From: Chaunax sp. Z400
Lineage: Eukaryota > Chordata > Actinopteri > Lophiiformes > Chaunacidae
Assembly: GCA_037577475.1 (NCBI GenBank)
Contig: CM075187.1
Location: forward strand, 21,792,810-21,856,809
Direction of reading: 5' to 3'
DNA length: 64,000 nucleotides
Shown one piece after another: positions 45,201-57,800 of the stretch (positions are counted from its first letter, which is position 1; every line of letters starts with the position of its first letter). A program made the position numbers and the translations under genes. The notes under the pieces are model-generated. The model did no database searches. It was not told the DNA's origin and was given only the letters and a program-made list of their open reading frames with translations.

Positions 45201-47960
45201 AGTTGCTTCATTAAAAGATGTTGGGATTGCATCATTTGTATATTTCAAAGAGATGATTTGATGCAATAGAAACACTTGCATGATAGCAAAGCATTTTTTA
45301 TAAAAATGGCTCATTGCAGAAGGAACTAAACCGTAACTTTGGGCCGTTCTGCTTGGTTTATTCCAGACTGCAGTAACAGTCATGATCCATTTAGCAGGGT
45401 CAGGAACAGAAATGCACATGCTGGTTAATAACTTTCAACATTCAAGACACCAAGCAGGAATTACTTGAAGAGAGAACCACACAGAGAATGATGGAATTTC
45501 ACATCATGTAGCTGTCAGAGATGCACTAACTGCTACCAGACGGTGCATGAAAAGGACAGGTGTGATGTGAAGGCAAGGCTCTGTTCCTTTGCAGCGCTGC
45601 AAATATGAGACCACAAACAAAAGTGTTGCAATTTTTAAAAAGTTACGATCGCTAAAGTAGCTTGACTGTTTTGAGTGTGGCGACCATTGATTTGTGCTGT
45701 GGAGGATACTCCGTGCATGCCGAGCATTGACCAATCAGTGGTCTGTCAGTAGGACCAGGTACCAGGTACTTTTTACCTAATGGAAAAGCAAATAAGGCGA
45801 GTAGAGTCAAGTCAAGTAGAGCTGGTACTACGCAGTGGAAATGGGGCTTAAGTCCCCTCCTCCTCCGTCTCAGCACCCATTAGTTCTAATGAAAAATCCA
45901 CGTCACAAGTCCAGCCAAAAGTTTTTAGGCTTCTCTGACAGTCGGTGCTGCACTTCAGTTTGAGTTTAGACATTTCAACATTGTAAGGATAAAAAATGCC
46001 AGGAACTATTTTCTATGCGTCTCATCAGGATTCAGTGTGAGGAGCACAAAAGAAAAGAGAAAAATAAGACAGCGACCGAGATGTAGGTGAACAGAAAGCA
46101 CAGAAAGTAAATCTCGTACTGTATTTCCTCTCTCAGGCCCACTGTGATACATAATGCATGCTGCTGGCATTCAATCTGACAAGCTTGTTTCTTCTGATTG
46201 CATGACTTTAGGGAGAATCATTCATTATGCACTTTAGAGGATTTTCACAACTGACAAATGTCATTTGCATTCAATCAAAAAGATTTCATGTTGAAGCCAT
46301 GTTATTCTATCTGTTTGACAAATCTATCTAATCTGTTCCTGTTTAGTTTCTCCTGCCAGCTCTCTGTTCAGCTGAAGCATCACCGGCTCGCACGCTTCAC
46401 CTCCAAACACCTATAGTCTTATAGAACAATAGCTTTTAGGCTAAGCAAACAAAGGGTAAATAATTAATCAAGCCTTTAAAGTGCCTCTTTTATTCTTTTA
46501 TCTCATATTCCTGTACATGAAAAGATGCATTAAATGAAGCTCGCACCGCAGGGATTCACCTGCAGGTCTAACTCTGCCCTCACATCCATGTGCACATGAG
46601 CATAGTTTTCAATAATGCATCAGCTCCCCCATTCATGACACAGTGAGAGACATGTTAGGATTTTCAGATAGCGGTACTCACTCTCTATGAATTCTCTGTA
46701 ACCAGAGAATTGAGTTTCTGAATCACTGTTTTCCACCTTGGAGGAATGTAGAAAATGCAACTTGATTAAAAAATGAACAACGACTGATTTGTGACCTATT
46801 TTGATGCCTCTGATATCCTGTGGGGCGCTTATGTAAGCATATTGTAATTTGGGGCAGCTGTGAGCAGAGCTAGAACCTTGCACTGCAACAAGACTGCAAT
46901 CATGTCAGGAGAAATACCAGCTGGATGATGTTTCATGAAACTGCTCCTGTAACTTCAGACCCCATCCAACCAAAGGGGAAGGGTCAGAGGATGTCCTGTT
47001 GGCAGGATTACTGACTGGCACTCTAGCTTACATTCATACTGACTACTAACCAGAGTCATGTTGCACATTCCCAGCCAAAATTTAACTTTAAACACAGGCT
47101 GCTCTTTGCAGTTAACGTATCATGTCCAGGCATCAAACATCATTTTTCCATACTGTATAAAACCCTTTGTTTAATTCTACTTCTCATTTTTTCACCTTTT
47201 TAGATATGAAAACTGTCACATGAGACAGTTTGGTTGATCTATCTGAGGGAGCTTTTTGACTTTCACACAAACAAATCTCATATGAAAAAGCTCAATGTAA
47301 ATGTTGCTCACACTCGACAGGCCCATTCTACAAAAAACACACTGAGTTGTCTTGTTATTGTTTCCTAAGCATGGAGAAATAGCAGTGATTCAAGCATTGG
47401 AAAAACAATTAACAATGTAATTTCTCCTGTTTACAACTCAGCCATGCTGAAAAGTGGAGAGATTGGAAAAATGCAAGAAGTCAAAGCCACTCACTATCAT
47501 TCAAACCCTAATTCTAAAAGAAAGGGGGCCATTGAGAGAAAGCTATTTTCACGGACGCCCTGATTAAAATAGATGTTCAAAAATCAAATCAAATTTGAGT
47601 TTTCATATTGAGATTTCATAACAGAGTTTCCTTCAAGTCGTTATTTCCAGTTTTAAAGAGCACACTCCAAAGCTTTAAATGTATCTTGGCGTCCTTTAGA
47701 TATAAAACATATTCTCCCATGACATGTGAAACACTAGAACACAATCACATGCTTAAAGAAACAACAATGTGTCACATAGTCACAGCTCTGTAGTGTTTGA
47801 AATTGTCACTGTGGTTTCTGCTCTAGTTTCACTTTAACTTATGATGTCATAGAGCCTTCTAGATTTGTTCTGAAATCTCCCTGCTATAAAACAAATAGAA
47901 GTACAGCCTGAGGATGCACATGTCCCACCTTTGATGCTTTGCTCACCACAGGTCATTGTG
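42201..47960. other. Non-coding; a MITE-like piece and possible conserved elements
   Basis: No exon was found. Two stretches (44700-45110 and 46130-46340) have a mixed, non-repetitive texture with homeobox-type ATTA words and an ATTTGCAT octamer, as often seen in conserved non-coding elements. Conservation cannot be tested here. Confidence 0.4.
45720..45852. mobile_element. MITE-like fragment (hAT-type non-autonomous family suspected)
   Basis: It contains TTGACCAATCAGTGGTCTG, GGTACCAGGTACTTTTTACC, TAATGGAAAAGC, GTAGAGTCAAGTCAAGTAGA and GCTGGTACTACGCAGTGGAA. This word order is familiar from an abundant teleost non-autonomous DNA transposon. The terminal repeats are incomplete, and the family assignment is from memory. 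Confidence 0.5.
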
Positions 47961-47965
47961 TAAGG

Positions 47966-48790
47966 CAAGGCAAGCTTATTTCTGTAGCACCATTAAGACA
48001 TATGGCAACTCAAAATGCTTTAGAGACACACAGAATGAATTAAAAAATAAGTCATTAAGAACAGCTATAAATAATTAACATATTAAAATTAATGAATTAA
48101 TATATTTTAAAAGAAGTAGATTGAATAAGAACATAAATTACATGAGCTGACCGTTTGAGCAGACCTCAGGTAGTTTGTTCCACAGTCAGTAATACTGTAC
48201 CTCAGGACCTGAGGGGTCTGGGTGCCTCGTAACGTACAAGTAAATCAGATATGTATTTTGGCCCTGGACCATTTAGTGCTTTATAGAGACATAGTGTGAT
48301 TTCAAAATCTATCCTTTGACATGCATGAAGCCAGTGTAGTGGTCTGAGGATTGGTGTAATGTGCTCTACTTTCTCGGTGTTGATGAGGACTCTGGCTGCA
48401 GCGTTCTGGATGAGCTGCAGCTGTCTGATTGATTTTTTAATAAGAACTGTAAAGACGCTATTAAAATAAAAGCCTGCTAAAAATAAATGCATGAACAAGT
48501 TTCTGTATCCTGTTGAACCAGAAATCCTTTAACCCCTGCTATATTTTCAAGGTGCTAACAGGCTGATTTAGTAAGTGTCTTAATGTGGCTGTTGAACCCG
48601 AGGTCTGAGTCTATAATTACACCAAGATTTCTGTCTTGATTTGTAGATTTTAGTGTCATGGAGTCGAGGTAAGTGTTGACATTTTTCTTCTTTAGGGCCA
48701 AAGATAATTACCTTTTTTTTCCCTGTTCACTTGTACAACATACTGCCACATCCACTCATTGATTCCTTTAATACACTTATTCAGTGAATG
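47966..48790 (-). mobile_element. Decayed LINE: reverse transcriptase C-terminal region and 3' end
   Basis: On the minus strand, 48790-48540 carries broken pieces of an RT thumb region: IFGPK-like, then LKSTNQDRNLGVIIDS and FNSHIKT, readable after allowing a frameshift. The frame 48498-48202 then encodes QLQLIQNAAARVL, HITPILRPLHWL, RIDFEI and GPGPKYISDLLVRYE, hallmarks of the C-terminal half of L2-like teleost LINE reverse transcriptases. The 3' end at about 47968 is the known GTGCTACAGAAATAAGCTTG / CCTTGCC tail. The coding sequence is disrupted, so the element is inactive. Confidence 0.85.
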
Positions 48791-49410
<620 letters not shown>

Positions 49411-49472
49411 CATCATCTGGTTAAGCACCAGCATCAGCCCTCTGAGCTACACAACAAAAATAACATATGTCA

Positions 49473-49474
<2 letters not shown>

Positions 49475-49518
<44 letters not shown>
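49475..49518. repeat. (GT)22 microsatellite
   Basis: Forty-four bases of GT, only 66 bases from the longer array and followed by a short CA run at 49571-49588. Confidence 0.97.
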
Positions 49519-49521
<3 letters not shown>

Positions 49522-51220
49522 TGCAGGGCAGGAGAAGGAAATGAGAGCAGAGTTAAGCTGATGGGTGGCAAACACACACACACACACACTGCAAATGCAC
49601 TAGCTGTGTGGATGCAGGGACATAAATACGCACATGTTCATCAACACCCGCTGTGGGTCAGTAAACACACACTGAAATGAAGACACTCAGCATTCATCAT
49701 AAGTACGATCTCTCTGGTTCTCATTCTTTCATGTTTCCCTTTACTGTATATCATGATCTATTGGCTATCTCTGTCTCTAAAAGGGGGTGGGTAATGTGAG
49801 TAAAAAATAATATCACACTATATGTAATCACTATTACAAGTCACAATCCAATTTGCTGTTTCTTTTCTCAGTTTTGTAATGCCCAGTAGACTACAAATAA
49901 TAGCAAGAAATAGCCGATGAATTTCTCCATTTACACCATAAAAATGTTACATTCTTTGGCACAAGCTCCTCATCTGCTATTCCGTGCTACAACTCAGTTG
50001 CATTGTTTAATACAACACCCAAGTCAATCAGTATTACCATCTAGTTGGCAACATCACTCTATAATACCATGGATCTTCTGAGGTTATGTGACGTTTGAAT
50101 GTATCAATAGTGCAAAGTCTTCATGTCACGAGAAAAGATAATCCAACGGATTCTATTGAAATTGCCTTGAAAATTTGAAGTTCAAATTTCTCGTCTGTCC
50201 AGGTCTTTACTGTGATAATTAACTTAACTCTATATTACATTTGGTCTGAATGTTGTTTAGATTATTGTTTATGCTTGTTCTCATTCAAATAAAGCTCCTG
50301 TCTTCAACCTGAGAGGTGGATTGAGTGAGTCTGGATAACGATAGTAGACTGTTGAGTCTCATGCATTGGGATGGCAGTTCCAACCAAGCCATGTTTTGTT
50401 CATTGTTAGCCCCTTTTACACGGCCAAATCAATGCTGTGACATTTTGATGGTGTTTTATGAGTGTGACGAGAGATTTAAAAAAAAAAAAAGAACTAAGTA
50501 GTTAGCAGCCAACTCAAAGAAGAAGAAAATCAAATGTCTTTCAATTGTGGAGACAGTGCAAAGTCCGGGAGCTCCTTACCCTCCGGACAGGAGGGTATCT
50601 GTTCAACCGCCATGTAACAGGGAATTTAAATAACAGGGAATTTAACAAAGACATAAAAAAAAATTGTTGTTTATAAAGCGCTGCTAAACGATAACGTAAA
50701 AATGCTGCTATTTCATATGCCAAACCTCTTTTGTTGGTGAAATTCCTGCACGCTATCTAACATCAGACCCTGGGGCTGCGTTGTGTTGGTCACTGTAAAT
50801 AAATGTAAACAAAATATGGCAAAAAGAGGGGTCATCGTTGGATCGCTATTGCGTGATCTCTGTGTAAAATGGTCTGTTGAGTCTCAATCAAAGATGGTCA
50901 AGACACTTATCCCACCATTAACTGGATGTGTGTTTAGCTCACTGCGTCGCCGTCCTCCTAATGAGGGTGGAAGAGAGTACCTTTAATGTAGACACTAGTG
51001 CTCTTACATGCTTTCATATAAATGCAGAGTCTTTACTCCACTGATTGATGGAGAGCCAGAGCTGCTCCAGTTTCTGGAATGAGAAAGAGAGACGTACAGC
51101 GAGGCAGCGAGAGAGAGGGCAGGAGTCTTCACAGGAAGCCACTAAGAGGATTAACTACATTTGCTCGACATTGCCACATTACCATACATTTCACTTTTCA
51201 AACCACCAGACAGCTTGCAT

Positions 51221-51223
<3 letters not shown>
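49519..51223. other. Non-coding; possible old transposon debris
   Basis: A stretch near 50401-50660 (CCTTTTACACGGCCAAATCA and later GTAACAGGGAATTTAAATAA with a repeated GGGAATTTAA word) has the look of degraded DNA-transposon sequence, but I cannot assign it. No coding feature was seen. Confidence 0.35.
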
Positions 51224-51279
<56 letters not shown>

Positions 51280-51295
51280 GTGTGTGTGTGTGTGT
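51224..51295. repeat. (GT)n microsatellite with one GC interruption
   Basis: Seventy-two bases of GT/TG with a single CG interruption near 51275. Confidence 0.96.
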
Positions 51296-53000
51296 TTGTG
51301 GTTGTCGGCTGTGAGGGCTTAACCATTCACAGAAGTCAATTTTGCCACAACTCCATAAACACACTCACACACCCTGATGCTCCTCCATTCTGTGGGCTGT
51401 TAGTGTTTTGATTATAGGATAAGTGGTGGACAGTTAAAGAAGTTAAATGACCCAACATGTGCAGTTATTCATGAGTGTGTGTGTTGTGTGTGTGCTTGTG
51501 TAGCCTATAATCCAATCTCCTTTCTCTATGCTCTATAATTGGGTTTTGTGCTCGACAGCTCACACCCAAGCAGGATTTTCTTTAAAGGGAATTGTTGTTT
51601 TTTTGTGGGGTTTTTTGAGAGCGAGAACACGTTGTAGAATCCTCTGTCTGCATTTGTCACAAACACTCAAACCAGAACACAGAGAGACTCCAAACACCCC
51701 CTGCTATCATAGATACTTCTGCAGTTTGTACAAGACATGATGTTACCAAGCATCACGCTGTGTACTGGTGTTAACAAGAGTGCTGGAGGGTACTGTATTT
51801 TGTGCAGGTGTGTGTGTGAGAGAGGGAGAGTGTTATAAACAGAGATGCAGCGTTGCACCCTGGCTGACTGATATTACATGTTATCAGACCTGAACACTTG
51901 CAGGGTTTTGCTAGCAGGGAAATCCAAACCATAAGCACAGTACAGTAGCTTCTATATGCTGCCTATGTGCTACACTGTAGAATAAAATCACAATTTTGCA
52001 CACAAAAAAAAGACTACATTTTCTCAGTAGTTTTCTGTTGTTGGTTTTGTTTTTTGTTTTGTTTTAATGTATATGAAACTCACACTATCTGTAAATTTTG
52101 ATCTAAAATTGCCAGGTTATAATACTTTTAGGTAAAATAAGCATTTCTCTGCTGAACATTTAGTGCTGCCGCTTTATTGAAGGTGTTTGAAATCAAAATT
52201 TGGTGGATGAAAAAAATCTATAAAATAATAAAACCTGTAATGACATTTTCAGTAAATGCACTTTATTTAAATTAGGATATTTTACTTTAATGTCACAGTT
52301 TTTGTTTGGCAGCCATTTATGCCAGTCATTTGATATGATTGTTTTTACAGTACCTGTACCTCTAATTATGACATAATTTTAGCTTAAACCTCCCTAACAC
52401 CCAATGCTGAACCCTATAAGATGCAATGAAAGACCTTGTCAGGAGCAGTTTTTTTGTCCCCAAGAGTCCAAACTATGTGACCAATTTTGTCCCCATGATT
52501 TTGTTAAGTGCATAAACATTCACCACGAGATTGAATCAACAACAAATTCCTGATTATTAGGGAATTATTTAGCCTTAAAATGTCATAAAAGGAAAAATGA
52601 CCATTAAACTTACCACAACCCAAGGTGTAAATATAAAAAAAAAATATATATATATATATATATAAATTTTTTATTTTTTTCAGACAAATAAGCAACTTGA
52701 ATATATAATTGCAATTTATATATAAATTGCAATGGCTGTATCAGTAATTGTTTGTATTCTTACTTGTTTTACCTTGAATTATGACAAATATTCTTAACCT
52801 GCAAAATGACTCCTGCAAATGTGTCAAAACCTGACTCAGCCATCCAAGAACCTTTTTTCTAGATGTCCTGGGGACATGATAGAGTAGAGAGAAGAGAGAT
52901 ATTACGATATTATTATGAGATATTTTTGATTTATTATATTATATCATATTATATTATATTATATTATTTTCCTCTCCTCCATCCCCTTTTCACTTATTGA
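51296..53000. other. AT-rich non-coding DNA with AT and ATATT repeats
   Basis: Simple repeats include an A run and (AT)n at 52636-52665, a 26-bp perfect palindrome at 52708-52733, and an ATATT-type tandem at 52931-52969. No gene was recognised. Confidence 0.6.
52708..52733. repeat. Perfect 26-bp palindrome
   Basis: ATTGCAATTTATA is followed immediately by its exact reverse complement. It is AT-rich and could extrude as a cruciform, or simply be chance in AT-rich DNA. Confidence 0.9.
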
Positions 53001-53012
53001 CTTTGCTCTCAA

Positions 53013-53090
53013 AGCTACACCTCTGTGCTTTGTTGCTGTAATGACAGTTTACCCTCAGGGATCAATAAAGCTCAGCTGATCTGATATCCC
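53013..53090 (+). repeat. Probable retroelement 3' tail fragment
   Basis: CCTCAGGGATCAATAAAGCT followed by GATCTGATAT resembles the 3' tail of fish non-LTR elements (GGGATCAATAAAGTATCT type). Only the tail is recognisable. Confidence 0.35.
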
Positions 53091-53431
53091 CCTCTCATCC
53101 TGTCTTATCTTATCTCGTTTCAAAAAGAGAGCAAAAGCTAGGGATTCATGTGTCACTCTCTAGAACAAAATAGTATTGAAGCATGAAGTAAAAACCACCA
53201 TATGATGGTTAGAGATGCTTCAATACACTCTCATACACCCCATGGATTAAATAAAAAATACTTTGATACAACTGTTTCAACATCTTCTTGTTCACTCACT
53301 TTCTGCATCAGGCCTGTTCCCCCCCCCCCCACACTTTTTTAACACATATTTACCAAACTTATTTTTTTCTTCATATTTAGTATATTAGTATAATTCTAAT
53401 ATGTCTGTTTGCTGTTGTTACTTTCCTCTAA

Positions 53432-53780
53432 CGATGGCGTAGTGGGAAGCACCGTTGCCTCACAGCAAGAAGGTTCTGGGTTCAAATCCACCTGACAAAG
53501 TGGGACTTTTCTGTGTGGAGGATGTATGTTCTCTCAATGTCTGCGTGGGTCCTCACACAGTCCAAAATCATGCAGTATAAGTGAATTTTGACTCTAAATT
53601 GGGTGTGAATGTTACTGTGAACGGTTGTTTGTCTTTCTATGTGGTCTTGTCACGAACTGGCAAGTTCTCCCTTTTTGCCGAATGTCAGCTGGGATAGTCT
53701 CCACGACAGTCTCTACTGACCTATGCACTCATATCTAGCTGTCAGAATAGGGAAATGAAAAATGTATGGATTCATTTGTG
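53432..53780 (+). repeat. SINE-like dispersed repeat, degraded
   Basis: GTTGCCTCACAGCAAGAAGG, then TTCTGGGTTCAAATCC (B-box-like), TTTCTGTGTGGAGGATG, TGTCTGCGTGGGTCCTC, GACTCTAAATTGGGTGTGAA and CAGCTGGGATAGTCTCC follow in the order of a very abundant percomorph repeat. The tail GGGAAATGAAAAATGTATGG corresponds to its usual TAGAAAATGGATGG end. Divergence is about what an old copy would show. Confidence 0.75.
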
Positions 53781-54764
53781 TGTGATGGCATTAAGAGTAT
53801 TGAGCGCTTGTTTTATTGCCCTCTGTAGATTGGGAAAAGGTGCAGCTCACAGTAAAAAGGACTTTTGCAGCATCCATCCAAGACATTGTACCTGAACGTC
53901 TCTCTGCCAGCCTTTTCAGTCATAAGAACTGGCTCCAATAGTCTGTATGGAGGGAAGCTGGACAACAAACTGTGCTGTATTGAATGGCTTAGCTCGCACA
54001 GTCAGCACAGCACCAGGGCAATTATTTGGTAGAAGATATTGTGAAACAGATCTGACAGCTGCAATTATGACCAGGACGAGGCATGACTGCTGTGCCGGCC
54101 CAGTAATTTCTATCGCAGGCCGTTACGCCACTATGGATTTGGGTGCAGTAGAGAGAATCAGGGTGAGGGTAAGTTCAGTCGATTGGTCCGTGGTCGATCG
54201 GTCCTTGTCCTCCTGATTTGGGGTGATGAAAATAAGTTGAAATATGAGATGTTTCACAGATGTTCAAACAGTGTCTAGTATGGAAAGAATGCAAACTGAG
54301 GGAATTACAAATAAGAAGAAATGGAATAGCTTTGAAAATGTATTTATGTGCATGTATTAGAAACTAAATCTGGCTCTGGACCAATTTTTTGGCAAGAACT
54401 GACAACCAACATCCCATATTTATGAGAAAAAAACAGATGAAAGGAGAATATCATTATTTTAGTTGCTGGGATTCCTCTATGACTTGACCCTTGGCTCCGA
54501 GACCACAGGTGCAAATGCTAGGTACGCCTTCAGACATTCACATATCGACCAACGAGAAATTGTGCTGGCATAGGTTGAATGTTGAAGACCCCGTGGTTGT
54601 GGTGTTATACTATGAGATGCCCACTGTGTATTGTGTTGTGAATTAAATCAGAGGTGATTTACACATGTCCACAAATCATGTAGAGAAACTTATTCAGGGC
54701 AGACATCTCCTCATGCCATACCACAGGTGAAAGGTCTTCACCTTTTAGACCTCATTGCTAGAAG
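53781..54764. other. Unassigned sequence between two oppositely oriented repeat pieces
   Basis: It contains an 89-codon plus-strand frame (53947-54216) without recognised motifs. No splice or promoter evidence was found. Confidence 0.4.
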
Positions 54765-54771
54765 TGCCAGC

Positions 54772-54815
54772 ACATCCATCCATCCATCAATTTTCTATAA
54801 CTGTTTATCTTTTCT
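54772..54815 (-). repeat. Tail fragment of the same repeat family, opposite strand
   Basis: CATCCATCCATCCATCAATT then TTCTATAACTGTTTATCTTT is the reverse complement of the GATAA...TAGAAAATGGATGGATGG end of the family seen at 53432-53780. Confidence 0.55.
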
Positions 54816-57800
54816 AACAATTCCTAATACTAAACATAGTACACTAACTGGGATGATGGGATTGCCATTACAAACATATGGTCACCAAAGCTATGGACAA
54901 GTTCAAATTCTGATGATGGTGCTAAATAGAATAATGTTTCGTCATTTTACTGTGGGCAAACGGTTCTAAAAGTTTCTTAGAAATTTCACTAACCTGCAGA
55001 GAACTAAACCTAAATACAAGTTCATGTTTCTGGGGGAGTGAGTGTGTATGGGGATGTGTGTCAAACCCTCTGCACTTCTGGTTGAAGCAGACAAATCTTT
55101 ACACCAGCATTAGAAATGATTGACATGTTGACTTTCAGTGCACCAGCCCCAAAAGACACATAGAAAACATCCACTGTCTGCATCAGTCCAATCACCCTTA
55201 AGGTCATTCCCTCCAATCAATACCCCTCAGGGAGCAATTTGCAGTCATCACCTGTCAAGTCAAGACAACATCCAGCCCACAGGGCAAATCAGGAAGCGAA
55301 GACGACATGAAGTTACTCTGAGATTCTTGTCGAGAAAGTACAAGAGCTTCAAGGAACCTCCAGGGGTCCTTCAGGCTTCGGACCCCAAGAGGATCAGCAA
55401 AGATTTCTTGAATAAGTGTTCAGGGTTAATGGAGGTACTTCGACAAATTTATCATATATCTTCCCAGTAGTGTTACAGTACAGCTTTCACTTAATTCTTT
55501 CAACAGTCTGTTCTCATCATTTCTATCATTTCTAACCAAATCCTGCAACAGATGCTACTCAAACAGCACCAAAGTTCAGTCAGTCTTTTCTGAGCATCTA
55601 GAAGATTGAAAGGGTAAAGTGGTGTTATTCTACATTTTTCTTATTATCACTAAATCCAATGAAAGAAACAAATGCGTCAGTCTATCGCTCAATATATTCC
55701 GACATACCCTGTCTGTGGCTATCAGCCCAAAGCCCACTGGTTCCTATTGAATCTGATCATCTGATCATCATCTGATCAACACTCACAAATACATACATTC
55801 ATTTTTCAAAAAGGCTGGTAACTTCTTAAACAGCTGGCTACTGTAGTTTTTTTGCAACTCAAATAGGAGTAAATACTGTAAGTATTTGTTTGGGACTATT
55901 TTCGGTGGTAGAATAAATCGTAAGTGCCATGAGTGAACTTAAGAAGTGTACTTATTTGAACCCAAATCACTCTTCCCAAAATTATCAAATAAGTTTTTTG
56001 TACCTACATCTAACCAAAACCCATAATCTGTGATAAGTTTCTCAACATGCTTTATTTTGAAAGTCTAACTGGACTTTTGTGTGTTCATTATTGTGATTGT
56101 CTCCCTTTAGATCTTAGACTTGATGAAGAAAACCATGATAAAGTCATGAACTTTGTCAGAGGTAAAACTCAGTTGGAGCCCATTCATCTTTCATCTCCAT
56201 GCAAAGTGAAACAGCACGTTGATGCTACATCACACTGTATGTTCAACCTAAACATGCAATCTCTGAGCAATAAAGAGAATCAAAAATCAGAGAACAGTGA
56301 GGGGGTTACATAAGCACCCTCTGTCTAGAGGAATCCTTCCATGAATCTTTAACTCTACGAGTAAATGTCAATCAATTCTGGATATTTTAGCAGCAGTGGA
56401 ATTTTATTTCACTCCATATAACTCCAACGTACAAGAGACGAGCTCAACAATCAGGGCAAAGCTCGAAGCAATAATACATTGTGCATCGAATTTTCTATAG
56501 CGAGTATACTATTTTAAAAAGTCTTGAAAGTAAGGAGTTGGCATTGAGTGCAGAGTCTTCTTCTGTGGTATTTTTGGCTTTGGATGTGATTGGAAGGTAG
56601 CCCTTCTTCACAACATAATTTCTCTAGTTTTGACACGTGTCACTTCTGTTTTTGGTCTGACAGCAGACAAGATGAATATGGACATGAAATATTTTAAGCC
56701 AACATGCCAACATCCCACTGCAAACACAAGTGTTAAGATTGATGTAACATTTCTGTCTAACCTTTATCAGATTAGCAGGTCCATCCAATCAAAGGCATTA
56801 TGTCGAAGGATTGTGCTTTTCAGGTTGTTGGAAAGTTTTTCTGTCCTCTAGTGATCCAAAAAAACACAGTAAATATAGTTTTAAGCAACTACTAGTTGCC
56901 AGCAGACATTTTGACTTGATAACAAAGGCTCAGTTCCATGTGGCCCTTAACACTGACAGTGAACTAGCATGCACAATAGCATTTTTCAAAATGGAATGCA
57001 ACAATAATTCAATACTTCAATAAATCTGTTAGTATCCTGTTGCATGTAAGAATGTCTGATATGCAGCCGACGAATTACTCAGCAAAGCCTGAAGCTTTCT
57101 TGTGAATGACAATCCAGAGGACAAAAGTGCTACGGAGCGTTAAGAAAGTTCTCTACCACTTTACATCCAATCAATAGGAAGGAGGACGCGAGTCAACATC
57201 ATTGTATCCCGACAATAGGTGAAACACAATACTCCTGTGACCCTTGAGGAAAGCAGAAAAGTGCTGGCTAAGGAAGTAAAGAGCTGAGGAGAGAAGGCAG
57301 AAGAGATATTTTTACCTCAAGACATGAGACAAATTAGAGCGTATTAGAAGGAGAAAGACATGGGAGAAGGCTTTGTGACTTGGGTGGGACAGGGCAGCAT
57401 GAGGTAGTTGTTCAAAAGATGAAGGTTTGGGTTGCAGACAGGATGCATTTCTGTTGTCCTGAAATGACAGCTGCTTGTTCTGTCATGTTTTGTCATCCTG
57501 CTCTTTCTGCTGTGACCTGGGAGTTTAGTGGATTCACTGTTGTCTTTTTCCCATCTGTGCTGTGTTGTCTTTGACATACTTCATATGTTTTCCCATTTCT
57601 TCTTGCACACCTTCCTCTTTGCGTAGTGGAGCTGTGTAGTGTGCTAATGTGGTTAGCTGAACTCTTCATCCCGCTGCAGCGTCGGCTGCTGCTGGCATGA
57701 GCAGGTGCTCGTGTGAATCTATGACAGCCCCGTCCAGATTTAGTAAAGCTCTGTGATGACTCCACATACTATCCCTCTGCCTCCAACCCAGATTATTTTG
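54816..57800. other. Unassigned; possible weak exons on the plus strand
   Basis: Two stretches look slightly exon-like on the plus strand. One is 55270-55440, ending ATGGAG/GTACTT, with basic residues IRKRRRHEV and LSRKYKSFKE. The other is 56111-56161, acceptor GTCTCCCTTTAG and donor CAGAG/GTAAAACTC, encoding LRLDEENHDKVMNFVR. I recognise neither, and neither joins to a larger product. They may be chance. Confidence 0.2.
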
